A stretch of DNA of 64,000 bases from Amyelois transitella (lineage: Eukaryota; Arthropoda; Insecta; Lepidoptera; Pyralidae), in the NCBI RefSeq assembly GCF_032362555.1, contig NC_083524.1, forward strand, positions 9,348,001 through 9,412,000, given 5' to 3'. This document shows positions 20,893-32,600 of this stretch, one piece after another. Made by a program: the position numbers and the translations under genes. Numbering within the stretch: the stretch's first letter is position 1; each line of letters begins with the position of its first letter. The notes beneath the pieces were generated by a model, which was not told the origin of the DNA, did no database searches, and worked only from the letters and a program-made list of their open reading frames with translations.

Positions 20893-21418
20893 TGTTAATA
20901 AAATTATTTCAATATGTGGAATAAATAAAACACATAAAAAAATGCTCTCCCACACAAATTGGTCCTAACATGAGAAAGAAAAAAAAAGTTAAGACCATTT
21001 TAAGACTAATTTGTGTTCGAGAATATTTTTTTGCCACTCTGCCAATAGGGTACCGGATCGTAATCGAAAAAAAATCTAAGTTGTGTTTTAAAATAAAGTT
21101 TTTTTATACAAGAACATCACTTAGTAAAGATTTTTAAGAAATAACAATGATTTATAATTTTAAATCAATAAATAAAGTTGCAAAAATCCAATATTTTTTA
21201 TCTGTGCAGCGTAAGAACCCAAACACCAATCACAGTGAGTGACGTCATACGTAATGACTGATAAGTAAACACCACTGCTTTGTATGTTATTTCGAGTTAT
21301 TCTACGATTTATTTGCATTTTTCTAAAAATATTTAATTGTAGTTAGTTACGAATTGAAGGACTTTACTCATAACAGAAGTTGTCGCAAGTGCTTGAAGCC
21401 GCCTATCAAGCTTTTATC

Positions 21419-21547
21419 ATGGAACAAGGTTACAAACCGACAATAGAAATCTCTCAAAAGATTGATATTTTCATGGTCGGCAGTTCCTTTGCCACTAATA
21501 CCGACTTTTATTTTGCTGAATTTAGCAATGCGAAAACATTTGTGTAA
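21419..21547 (+). pseudogene. Exon-like coding remnant inside the DNA transposon
   Basis: From ATG at 21419 the frame reads MEQGYKPTIEISQ, IDIFMVGSSFA and TDFYFAEFSNAKTF, then meets a GTAAGT splice donor. I recall similar segments ahead of SWIM/YqaJ-type modules in insect proteins, but this is memory only and not confirmed. The continuation is missing because a LINE has replaced or displaced the interior. Confidence 0.4.
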
Positions 21548-21754
21548 GTATTTCAACCTCTTTTTGTTTATCTTAATAACAGAAATGATTGAAGAAATTA
21601 CAAACGAAAACATAACCTAAAACTAGTTTCATTGTTTACAAAGTTATTTTCACATATGTTTTTTTTCTATGATTTTAAAGGTTAGATATTTATGGGTTTT
21701 GCATGTTTCTAGATCTGTGAGAAAATACTTAAATTATCCAAGCACTGATCACTT

Positions 21755-24350
21755 GTAATAAAATAAATAAAATAAAATAAAAATAAAATAAAAATAAAAA
21801 TTGTTTATTTCAGATAGCCACGGATCCATATCAATGTTAGTAAACTTAGTCTAGATTTGTTAGTAACATGGCACGATAAGAAATACTAAAACATAAAAAA
21901 TAAAATAAAATAAAATAAAATAAAATAAAATATAAAATAAAATAAAATAAAATGGAGAGTGATCAGATCGGCTCATTTCTTTCACAGATCACCCTCCTCA
22001 CAAAAACAGCCCACAACGGAGAGGAGAACCTGTCTGCCAACGTCTTCAAAATGCTATTGGGACTGTCCCGTATTCTAAAAATTAGCGACGAGGTCTTCTT
22101 GCGCATAATAGCCGCAAAGCTATCGACTTGGTATTCCGCGAACATACCTGAGGCGCTACAGAAACGAGGCAATCCCAGCATCATCCTGAAAACGTTATTG
22201 TATAGAACACGCAGTGCGTCCATCGCCTTTTGGGTACAGCCCACCCACAGACTTCCCGTGTACATATTCTGACAGTATGATTTGAACAGCGTGATCTTGA
22301 CATCTTCAGTACAACGAGAGAATCTGCGGATCAGCATATTCCCCCTCACCGCTAGCGCCCTGCGTTCTCTATCAATGTCCTCATCATCTTTAAGGTCCTC
22401 AGTAACAATGTGTCCCAGGTATTTGAATTTTGTCACGCGTTTTATTTCAACTCCACCGAGAGTGATACTCAATGTGACATTGGGGCGGTTACCGGGGGCC
22501 TCAAAGACCATATACTCGGTTTTCCTGACATTATAAATCAGCCCATGATTGGCGGCATAGGTCTGACACACTTCAAGCAGGGTGTTTATCCCCCCCACCG
22601 TCGGACTAAGCAGCACCATGTCATCGGCGTAACTAATATTATTTAGATTAACGCCATCCAACCGACATCCGACACGCATGCTGCTCAGCTCAACGATGAG
22701 ATCGTTGATGTATATGTTAAAGAGCGTGGGAGACGTTAAACCACCCTGTCTCACCCCGCTCTCCAACACATATGGCTCTGAAAATGCACCCGCCCACTTC
22801 ACAACATTAGATTGATTGGCGTACCAAAATTTAAATATATTTATGATTTCCGCCGGCATACCCCCCTCACTCAGCTTACTCCAGAGCTTGTTGTATGACA
22901 CAAGGTCAAAAGCCGTCGAGAGGTCAAGGAAACAGCCATACACCTGCGTCCTGCGACTTGTGTAGTATTTGACAGTGTGCTTTAAACTCACAATTGCGCT
23001 TTCCGTAGACAGCTTGGTACGAAATCCAAACTGTGCATCGTGAATATCAGCAAACTTCTGTAAAATCGAGTTTAGCACACTGTCAAACACCTTAGCAATG
23101 GTTGTTGCTAGCGAAATGGGGCGGTAGTTCCCCTTTACCGAAACGTCACCCGCCCTATTCTTCACAATGGGTATCACAACCGTTTTCAACATTTCATGTG
23201 GAAGATAAGAGTGGCTAATACACATTGTAAAGAAGAGAGCGAGCACCCTGGGCAAGTGAGCACCGGCATGTTTCAAATGCTCCACACTGATGCCATCATG
23301 GCCAGGAGATTTTCCACCACTCATACCATTTATCGCCATTTTAATCTGTTTTGCCGAAATACATATCAGTGGAGTCTGTCCGCTAAGCTCAACATAAGAG
23401 GGAGCCGAAGGCCCCAACTGTGAGCTAACCCTAAAATGATTTCGAAACATATTGGCAATACTAATAGGCTCGCTTTCCCCCTCCACACTCGCGGGCAGGC
23501 CAGGCCTAACATCAAGCCTTTTTGTCGCTTTCCAAAATCTGTCAAACCGCTTTTCCGCTCTATACTTAGCTAAGACATTCATTTTAAGTATATCTTGATT
23601 TTTTTGACACCATTGTAGACGGCTCTTAAAAATTTTACGCGACTCCTTCATCTGTACATATATTCTACCTGAACTAGGGCGATTGTATAGCAACCACAGT
23701 CTGTAATTAAGCCTGGCCACCCTGTGAGCCTCGTGAACGTGTTTGTTCCAACCACATAGATGTTTGTAGCTGCTTTTCCCCCCCTCAGATCTCTCACTAG
23801 TTTTACTTGCCGCTTCACTTAAGGACTTTACAATGTCACTGTACAAACGGTCTAACACCAGTTTATGTCCACTCAGGCTACATGCTCCACGACTACACTC
23901 CGTGAACTCTGGGGGAAAATCAACTTCACTCAAACTATGATTACATAATTCACTATACCTCGCCACCTGTTTCTCTTCACGCGCTCCCCACACAACAGTG
24001 CTTCGGTGCAAGAGAGAAGATGCCAATTCAGGTCTTAAAATGCTAATGTCACTCTTAACATACAAGGGTATGTGATCCGATACAAACACATCCTCTATGA
24101 CACCTACCTCCACAACTGTTTTCCAGGCCGCGTCCGAGACGACACAATGGTCTAGCCATCTTTTACACCCATGTGCTGCGCTAACGTACGTATAAGTATT
24201 ACTTTGCAAGCCTATTTTCTCTACGTCAGCATAAACCCAGCTCAAATCGGAACAGAAACTACTGAGCTCATTATAGAACAGTTCGTGTGGATGGGCATTA
24301 AAATCTCCTAAGATATAAGTAATATGGCTTGTAGTTTGTTTTCCAAACAT
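21755..24350 (-). mobile_element. 5'-truncated non-LTR retrotransposon with endonuclease and reverse transcriptase
   Basis: A 795-codon open frame (21963-24350) has no internal stop. It starts inside an apurinic-type endonuclease domain (ILGDFNAHPHELF, then SDHIPLYV) and continues into a reverse transcriptase: GGKSPGHDGISVEHL, NYRPISLAT, GFRTKLSTESA, SGVRQGGLTSPTLFNIYIND, and the catalytic box YADDMVLL. The C-terminal part contains the thumb (KFKYLGHIV) and RRFSRCTEDVKITLFKSYC. The 3' UTR contains AATAAA and lies between and before TTTTA repeats (plus-strand (AAAAT)n at 21757-21800 and 21895-21952). The 5' end is truncated within the endonuclease, and no target duplication was found. The clade is not assigned; a CR1/Rex1-like group is possible. 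The intact frame suggests recent insertion. Confidence 0.9.
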
Positions 24351-24534
24351 ATGACGTCACGCGATCTGAATTGACGTAAAGTGCTGTTTTCGCGGCAATT
24401 TTAAATAAATTACGTTTTTGACGGTTTTAAATACTCCAAAAGATTTATTTATTTAAAATAATATTTTTTATGGATATATAAATAAATAAAGATTATTTTT
24501 AAACACAATCTGAAAAGTTGTCCGGTACCCTATT

Positions 24535-25250
24535 GTTGTTATGGAAACCTACTCAGTTTCATGCATGATAAATGAAAAATACTTAATTCATCCAAACATG
24601 CTGTGGAAATTTCCTCAAATTCACCCCGTATACGGTTCTTAGTTAAACGTTCTTGGGTAGGACAGTATTTTGTCACATATTGTATAAACGGGAAAAGCAT
24701 TATTTAATAACATTATTTAATGTTCTTCCCGTTTAAACAATATTTGGCTATCTTTAAATAAAGATGCTCAGGCAATAATAATCAAAAAAATTTATGACAC
24801 TAAGCCTGTTGTTAACTTAGCATCGATAAAACGAAATACTTTATCGACAGCTAGCAACACTAAATGTCAATGAGGTAGGATATGGCAATGGAATCGAACT
24901 GTAGAATGCCACGCAGAAGCGGATTTGTAACATTTTTTTAAATAAGCGATTGTATTCTTAATTTCTTCTTTATTTTACAATTGTTTAAGGTTCAAAACTA
25001 CTTTTATGAAAATTATTATCTTAGAAAATGCCATAAAATGAAATAAAATTTAATGCCATTTGAATATATGCTAGCAGAGAATGCCTTGTATTGGCATTAT
25101 GTCTACCAGTTGTACATTTTATGTGCATAAAGTTCAAATAAATAAAAAAATATGTCAATAAATAATTTAAAAGTTGTGGATTACAGTTGAGACCTAAGCT
25201 TTTTACTCCTCATTGTATATCCTATTTCTGGTTGTAATCTGTTTTGTGAG
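24535..25250. other. Gene-free AT-rich stretch with a hairpin
   Basis: An 18-bp inverted repeat with one mismatch (24677-24694 against 24726-24743) surrounds two direct copies of CATTATTTAAT. Nothing else could be assigned. Confidence 0.45.
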
Positions 25251-25254
25251 TTAT

Positions 25255-25372
25255 CTATACTTATAATAAATCTGTAGAGAGGTCAATTCTGTACATGGAA
25301 TATATTTTCAAAATAACTATCAGGGGGTGATAAGTGATCGATACTGAAGCCAAAAATGCAATCAGTAAAATT

Positions 25373-25409
<37 letters not shown>

Positions 25410-25560
25410 ATGTTCTTTATAGAAACAAAAACTACTTGACGGATTTTAACGAAACTTGGTACAGTTATTCTTCATACTCCTGAGCAGGTTATAGTATACT
25501 TTTCATTACGCTACAATCACTAGGAGCAGAGCAGTGAAAGGAAATGTTGGGAAAACGGGA
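25255..25560. repeat. Interspersed repeat containing a (TCTG)n tract
   Basis: A TCTG tetranucleotide run at about 25376-25408 sits within a block (ACTACTTGACGGATTTTAAC, GAAACTTGGTACAG) that I recognise as part of a common lepidopteran interspersed repeat. The family is not assigned. Confidence 0.5.
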
Positions 25561-25959
25561 GAAGTTACTTGATTTTTTAAGCTTCCGTCGCGTGTGCAGC
25601 CTTAATGGTTAAAGATACAGCGAAACCATGTATAACGGAAATATTCTACATAAAATTATTAAAAAAATATCCCAAGACAGCATAAGTCTATCTTTTATGG
25701 TTGACTCACAATAACACGTGTAATTCCTAATAGCTTAGCAGTTCGGAGATTTCTGATTATATTTCCTTACTCTGATGTTTATAATACCAATAACACTCAC
25801 ACTCATTCGTAATTCTTAAAAATTTATATAAGTACCTATTCATTTAAAAAAAGAATCATCGAAATCGGTATAGAAACACCAAATTTATACATGAAATAAA
25901 ATAATACCCTAACAAGCCATCGCGCGTAAATACTGAATCATGCTATAAGGATTATTTTT

Positions 25960-26640
25960 GCGTAACGGTTGCCGCGCTCGACGCGGCTCGCGGCGGCAGG
26001 GTATAAAAGGGGCAGGAGGCGAGCGCAAGCTTTATGACCAAGGCAGCCAGGGGGAGACTTCACGAAGTTCTCTCCTCCAGCCTCCCCCTGAGGACGAAGC
26101 TCGGGATCTACGGAACATATGTCAGATCCCGCCACACGTACGCGGCCCCGGCGTGGTACACATTCTGCTCTGAGACCAACAGGAGAAGACTCAGAGCCCA
26201 AGAGAACCAAAGTCTCAGAGCAGTCGTCGGAGCCCCGCGCTACGTGAGGAACTCGACGATCCTCAGGGACCTGAAGTGGGAGAACGTAGATATTCGAGAG
26301 GGCGGACGCGTCATCACACGGCCACCTGCGCGGCATTGCGCCGCTCCACGCCCGCCCTCCGGGCCGTCGGTTGAAACTCTCCCCTCGCTGCCTTGCAGCA
26401 GACGTCGTCGACCAGTGACGACGCCGCCGCCGATGGCAACTCCCAGTGTATGAAGACGTGAAGACCCAGGCCTACACGGCCGCCACATCGACCTGCCTAC
26501 AGTCGTAGGCAGCGATGATGCCATTGAAGAGGGCCAAAAGCCCTCACCAATCTACTCCGACTCTCTAAGGGTAAAAGTATGGGAAGACCCGACGACGGCA
26601 AGATAGTATTGCACAGGCGTTTTAACTTTATTTTCATTTC
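25960..26640 (+). mobile_element. 3' fragment of a Jockey-like LINE
   Basis: The frame at 26034-26320 encodes the end of a reverse-transcriptase protein: RGRLHEVLSSSLPLRTKLGIYGTYVRSR, TYAAPAWYTFCSE, RRRLRAQENQSLRAVVG and APRYVRNSTILRDLKWE. These are typical of Jockey-clade C termini. Upstream the frame is broken by a stop (GGGTATAAAAGG region) and downstream it dissolves into GC-rich UTR-like sequence, so this is a dead, 5'-truncated copy. It is strikingly GC-rich relative to its surroundings. Confidence 0.8.
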
Positions 26641-26721
26641 TTTTTCTTTTGTAAGTTGTAGGTACATATTTCTGGTTATAATTCTATTAGAATATTTTTT
26701 TTTAGTTTAAATAGGCACTTA

Positions 26722-27000
26722 GATTTATCTATACTAATATTATAAAACTGAAGAGTTTGTTTGTTTGTTTGAATGTGCTAATCTCAAGAACTACTGGTTC
26801 GATTTGAAAGATTATTGTGTTGAATAGACCATTTATCGAGGAAGGCTTTAGGCTATAAAACGTCTAGGTGCAACTATAAGGAGCGAAGAAATAATGGAAA
26901 ATGTGAAAAAACGGGGAAGGAGCATCCTTGAGGGCTTCAATGATGCCCAAAATAACTATTCCACGCGGACGAAGTCGCAGGCACAGCTAGTTAATAAATA
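26722..27000 (-). mobile_element. RTE-like LINE/SINE 3' tail
   Basis: CTATACTAATATTATAAAAC at one end and CCACGCGGACGAAGTCGCAG plus GGCACAGCTAGTT at the other match a very common insect RTE-type 3' tail. Only this tail is present. Confidence 0.65.
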
Positions 27001-27787
27001 AAAATAAATAAAAGCCATCATAATCTAAATACAACCGCATAGAAAATTACAATTTGTAGTATCATACATACCTACATCATACACATAAAATTACGCCTTT
27101 TTCCCGGAAGTTTATTAATTTGTAGTAATCAATGTAAGTAGTATTGCTCTTTTATTTTGACAGGCACTATTATGTTGGTATCTATGTAATAAATTACTTT
27201 GGTACCTACCTAGTAAATTTTACAATACATACGTCGGCCATTGGTGGACGGGTGGTAGGTATAGATCCCGACGGAATAGCCGGGATTCCAATCCCGCTGC
27301 GGCAATACACCAGTGACTTTTTCTGAATTAGGTTACGCAGATTATTTTGAAAGCAAGCTAACCTGCTGTTACGTTAAGGGTGACATCATGAGGCGTCATG
27401 AGGACATCTGTACGTCCAGCCTCACTAAAACCATGACCAGAGATAGATTAGACTTAACCGTCAACAGGAGAATAAACTCACGAGGATTAAGGCAGAACCT
27501 TCTTTTTATTTGACTGGCAGATTGATCTGCTTTCGCACTCTTCTTGGTATAAGCTGAGTTCCGGGTTAACCCTTAACCAACGAGGATGCTACCGGGATAA
27601 ACCACAGAAGGATGATTAGTTACATGTAATGCAAATTTCTCTGTACGTAGGTATGTATGTCAATGGTATTATTAGATCCACGCATAGCTATTTGCTTTAT
27701 GCTTGCAGTATTATATAGGTATACTAAGGTCTGTTTGGAAAAAGGTAACTTTAAAAGAAAATACGAAAACACTTAAAAATTCATTTC
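27001..27787. other. Gene-free stretch
   Basis: Short open frames on the plus strand (27144-27326, 27313-27513) show no motif or splice context. I see no supported feature. Confidence 0.4.
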
Positions 27788-27793
27788 TTTATT
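27788..27793 (-). terminator. Klp68D: Candidate distal poly(A) signal of the kinesin gene
   Basis: AATAAA on the minus strand. The 1.9 kb between it and the kinesin stop codon contains no recognised repeat or other gene, consistent with a long 3' UTR, but the choice of site is inference. Confidence 0.35.
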
Positions 27794-29679
27794 AGTGAGT
27801 ATAAGCGAGTTTGCGGCACAGCTGACTAGCGGATTCCGGCGACATATCACATGATAACCTCCATTCAATCTCATAATACAATATAAAATAAGCCAATGAA
27901 AGAATATACATAATATTACACACCCTAGCACATAACTCGCGAGAGCTTATCAAGAAAATATATTTTACACATAGTAAAGGCTAAAAACATTAGTTTTGTT
28001 CAAACATGCCTTTTTTGTATTTGTTTTATAATATTTTGTCTCTGATTTATGAAAAAAAAAAATATTAGGCGGCAATATTAAAAAATAAATAAATGACAGA
28101 TCCTCCCCAATTATGTGCTAGACCTAATGTAAATATTGCTAATCTTATACAGACATCATTAAACGTAATTATTTTATCAGCTGCCACGAGCAGTAAATTC
28201 GGACATCGTGTTCTCATGATTTCCTATTACAATCTTTTACTTGATCGTCGAACATAATAATTGATACCGTTAATTTTTGGTCTGAGTGTAACAATACTAA
28301 TTTGGTAATGAGCGACTCATTGGTATTCAAAAAGTATTGTGCGAATTTTAGCAACTACCTACACTATGTCTAAATACTTTTTAAATACCTACAATGTTTA
28401 ATAATATTTACAATATTTGTATACAAGACCATTGACTAGAAACCGGGCCTAGAAATAAATAATATATTCACAACAAAACTTACAAAATTTACGTGCGTAA
28501 AGGAACATGATCACTGGTACATAATGTTAATATCAACAACTAAATCATGGAATGGGCCGTTTCTTTGGTAACGCGTTGCAATATACGCCATTCGCAGCCA
28601 TCGAGTATAAAATACTAAAAATTAATTGAAAATATACAATTTCACGTTATACATATCAATTTGAACGAACACTATAACAAACTACCTAATATCACTCGCT
28701 TCACGATGAAAAGCGACGGAGTAGAAAATAAAATTTACAAAAATAACAACGGTAGAAAATAATAAAAAAATCGGGCATTTTATAACATATCGGCGTGACG
28801 AGGCGCTCGCACACAGCCTTACGAATAAACTACAAGCGGCATCATTCTGCAATACTGAAACTTACACGATGAGATCACATCACGGTTTATTTTTCAATTC
28901 GGTAACTTAGAAACGCACACGAGCAGGGGTTATGTACAAGTACCTGTTTGACAGCAGCCAGTTTTCAACTTAAGACTCATCGATAGACTTTCATGCTGAT
29001 TTATTGGGTTGTGTTTGCGTTTTGATAACACGAACAGAGTATTGGCTAAGGTCTTCATTGTGTTGTCATTTATTCCATCAAATCAAGGTTCTCGATTTAC
29101 TAATATATAAGAATCTTAAAATTCGTATTACATTTGTGGAAATTCTTTCTACAGTACTTAATCGCATAATGTCATTGTATTCGTAACGTAATGTTTACGT
29201 TCATTTTGCTTTTAGGAAGTAAGTTGATTGACGCCTGACAAAAGCGATCATACGATCATAACTATATTTTTTCTTGATTCATGACACTACATGATTAACT
29301 CCGTCCGTATTACCCCGCGATCGATTCCCAACAATAACTCCCGAACGTGTCTATACCTTCTTAGTAAATCCAGACCCCGAAGCACGGCGACGGAGGTTAC
29401 AACCGGGGACACGCAAAGATGAGTTCTATTCACTAGTCTGAAACTGTTTTCGACTGGCGTTTGATCTAAGAATAATTGGACGACATAATTTTTCGTTTCT
29501 AGAAGTTGAAAGACTGGATATTTTATCTTTGTACGATTCGCCAACAAAAAAGTTCATTCTGTCGACGAATCGTCCAAAGATTAAAGTCCTTTCGGCCAAC
29601 TTACTTTGTCGAAAAACTATGTTGTCGCATTGTTCTAAGAGATTGTTGACAATCGGTTTCAGGCCGTACTCCCTCCCTC

Positions 29680-32600
29680 CTACCGGCCGCCCGCCGTGCC
29701 GAGCCGCGCGGTGTGTGCGCGGCGCGCGCGGGCCGCGGGGGGCGCGGGGGCGGGGGCCGCGGGGGGCGCGGCGCGCCGGGGGGCGGCCGGGATGTCCGGC
29801 TCCTTCTTCACCGGCGTTACCGATCTCTGGAATATGTGGAATTGGGTTAAAAGTGTCTCACTGATAAACGCAACACGTCTACGAACGTCAGGAGTTGTAA
29901 TGTTTGAATTTGTATGAGATAATACTGGATAGATTATGTCAAAAGTGCTATAAACCACCCAGCTTGCGAGAAGAGAGAAGTGAATTTGGATGAAGCTAAG
30001 AAGTATGCAGGAATCGGGGCAAATGGAAAACATAGTCTCTACCGACACCTCCAGTTTGTGTTTTATTGGTTTGAACCTACGTGCGAATATCGTACAACAT
30101 TAAGTCTGTTACAAACTGAAAAAGTATGCTCGCAATATAATCCAAAAAAAATAATGAAGTGTGGGCTCCTTACATTTCCATATAAACGAAATAACTCGTT
30201 GCGTAACATCAGGTCATAGGTATGTTCATAATTTAAACAAATTTGATCTAGAGGGCGATAAATAGATCTTTGAATAAACTTTATATAAACTTCAAAGCCT
30301 CGATTTTATTGTACTGACATACCTGCGTGTGACTAGTATGCGTGACGCGGTAGGGCCGCGTGGTGGAGGGCAGCGGCAGCGGCTGCAGGTCGAGCAGGTT
30401 GTCGGCGCGGCGCCGAGGCTCTGTCGCCCCCGCGCTGAGGGAGCACATCGCGCGCCGCCGCCCCGGCGCCGCCAGCGGCCGCTCCGCTAGCGGCTCCGTG
30501 CCACTGTAATGTGTACACATAAATATTTACTATACGACGCTCGTGCCCACTCGCGTATAGCGACAAAACCCGTTAATTCCCGTTCCAGCGAGAATTTCGG
30601 GAAAAACATTGTTAGTGCACTCCATGATTACATCAGGAACCTACGTACCTTCCAAATTTCAAGTGTCTAGTCTAGACACAGCAGTTCGAGTTGTGTGTTG
30701 TATGTTGGTCAGTCAACCAGTAACGGAAGAGTTTTATATATCGATAATGTTTTTTTTTTCACTGACTTAGATTCTGACAGTGACAATTTTTCTCTCGGAT
30801 ATAGATCGGAATTTGCGTGTGTCAATAAAAATTGCTTTGATCGAGTACCTATATATTCCTGTTGCGCTATCGGTCCATCTGAATGTTTGGGCCTGGAGTG
30901 ACCTACACTACACCCATTATGAAGCCGCTCACAAGCAGTCTCTATAACATATAACATAAACAACAATAAATGGTACATGTATGTACCTGTGCTCGGGCAG
31001 CTCCCAGCAGTCGCTGTCCTCGTTGTAGCGCAGGCGCAGCGCGGCGGGCCGCCCCGCCTGCGGCAGGAAGCTGTCCGCCAGCAGCAGGCGGCGGCGCAGC
31101 TCGCCCACCAACGCCGCCTGGAGAGCGATTCGCAAGTCAGGCATATCGTCCCCAAAACATATTATCACATACATACATATGGTCACGTCTATATCCCTTG
31201 CGGGGTAGACAGAGCCAACAGTCTCGAATAGACTGAATGGCCACGTTCAGCTATTTGGCTTAATGATAGAATTGAGATTCAAATAGTGACAGGTTGCTAG
31301 CCCATCGCCTAAAAAGAATCCCAAGTTTATAAGCCTATCCCTTAGTCGCCTTTTACGACATCCATAGGAAAGAGATGGAGTGGTCCTATTGTTTTTTTGT
31401 ATTGGTGCCGGGAACCACACGGCACGGCATATTATCACGTAGAGCATAAATCCCTCACGGGGAACGTGCCAAGTGTAATGCCTTCAAATCTTAACCTACA
31501 AAGTAAGCTCGCTAAAGTACAAGGACAAGGCAAATATCAAGTCCTAAATGACAAATGGAAGTCCAAAAATGTACCCAGCATAAAGTAAAACTAATACTGG
31601 CCTGCAATTGTTCTCTCTCGCGCCGCTCGCTGTCGTGCGCCTCGCGTTGTTCAACCATTTCTTCGCGGAGGCACGCGTACTTCGACAGGCACTTTTTTAA
31701 TCTGAAACCAAAAACGCCTCATGGTTTCTTTGACAGTATCTCGGACTCTGCAACTTTAAACTTCAAACTCTATAAAAAAAAAACTCCGACATTTGGTCAA
31801 ACTTCTACGAGTGATACAACGACATAATTTTTCCTATTTGAGCCATCGGATGACAGTATTTTTTATCTTCAACGATTCGTCGACAAAAAAGTAAAGATCT
31901 TTTCGATCGACAAAACATTCAAGATGCAAAGATCTGTCTTCCAAATAATTTTATAGGCCAAACCATTGTCAAACAACGGTTCTATACCGGTAATATAATA
32001 ACGGTAATATATTTTTTCACCTTTGCGTCTTATGGTCCACCTCCTGCTGTAGCGTCGCAAACGTGTTCGTCACGATCGCCGTCGTCTCCTCCTCCAAGTC
32101 TATCTTCTGCTGCATCTCCACTTCCCGTTTCTTCCTCTCGGCTATCTCCATGTTTCTCTGCTCCAGTATAATCTGGCTCTCATTGAGGTTGTTTATCAAG
32201 TCTTTTCCTCCCCCTCCCTGGACCAGTCTGTCTTCCAGTGCTCGTATTTGTTGCTCTAACTCTTCCGTCTTGCATTTCTCCTGTTCTATAGTGGATTCTG
32301 CAAGGATGTGCTCGTTTTCTATGCTTACTGTTTCTTCTTCAAGTTCGGCTGGAAATGTACAAGCGTTATTTATTTACTTAGATACAAGAAGTGAGTTTCG
32401 TTTTCATTGAAACTTTTTAATTAAACCTAATTATAAACCCAAATAAAAAAGGTGAAATATTTGACTGTATCTGGTATATCTGGTGATCTATATTTATCTC
32501 CAAATTGCCAGTATAAGAAGATGGGAATTTGGAGATATTTCAACGGTTATGACTTCCACGTCTATCATTTAAATGAATAAGATAAAATTGGACGTCGGTT

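Larger units (their letters stand above)
21044..24534. mobile_element. TIR-bounded DNA transposon interrupted by a LINE
   Basis: Perfect 14-bp inverted repeats end the unit: AATAGGGTACCGGA (21044-21057) and TCCGGTACCCTATT (24521-24534). If TA is the target duplication the termini are GGGTACCGGA. Both ends also carry a subterminal TGACGTCATA in inverted orientation (left about 21240, right about 24348). Inside the left part, 21419-21547 encodes a plus-strand coding-like segment (MEQGYKPTIEIS, IDIFMVGSSFATNTDFYFAE) followed by a GTAAGT donor at about 21545-21550, which may be an exon of the element's gene. Most of the interior is a minus-strand LINE. Confidence 0.65.

Noticed and set aside
25376..25408. 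(TCTG)n as a regulatory or recombination site
   Set aside because: A simple tetranucleotide run inside an interspersed repeat; nothing else supports a function.
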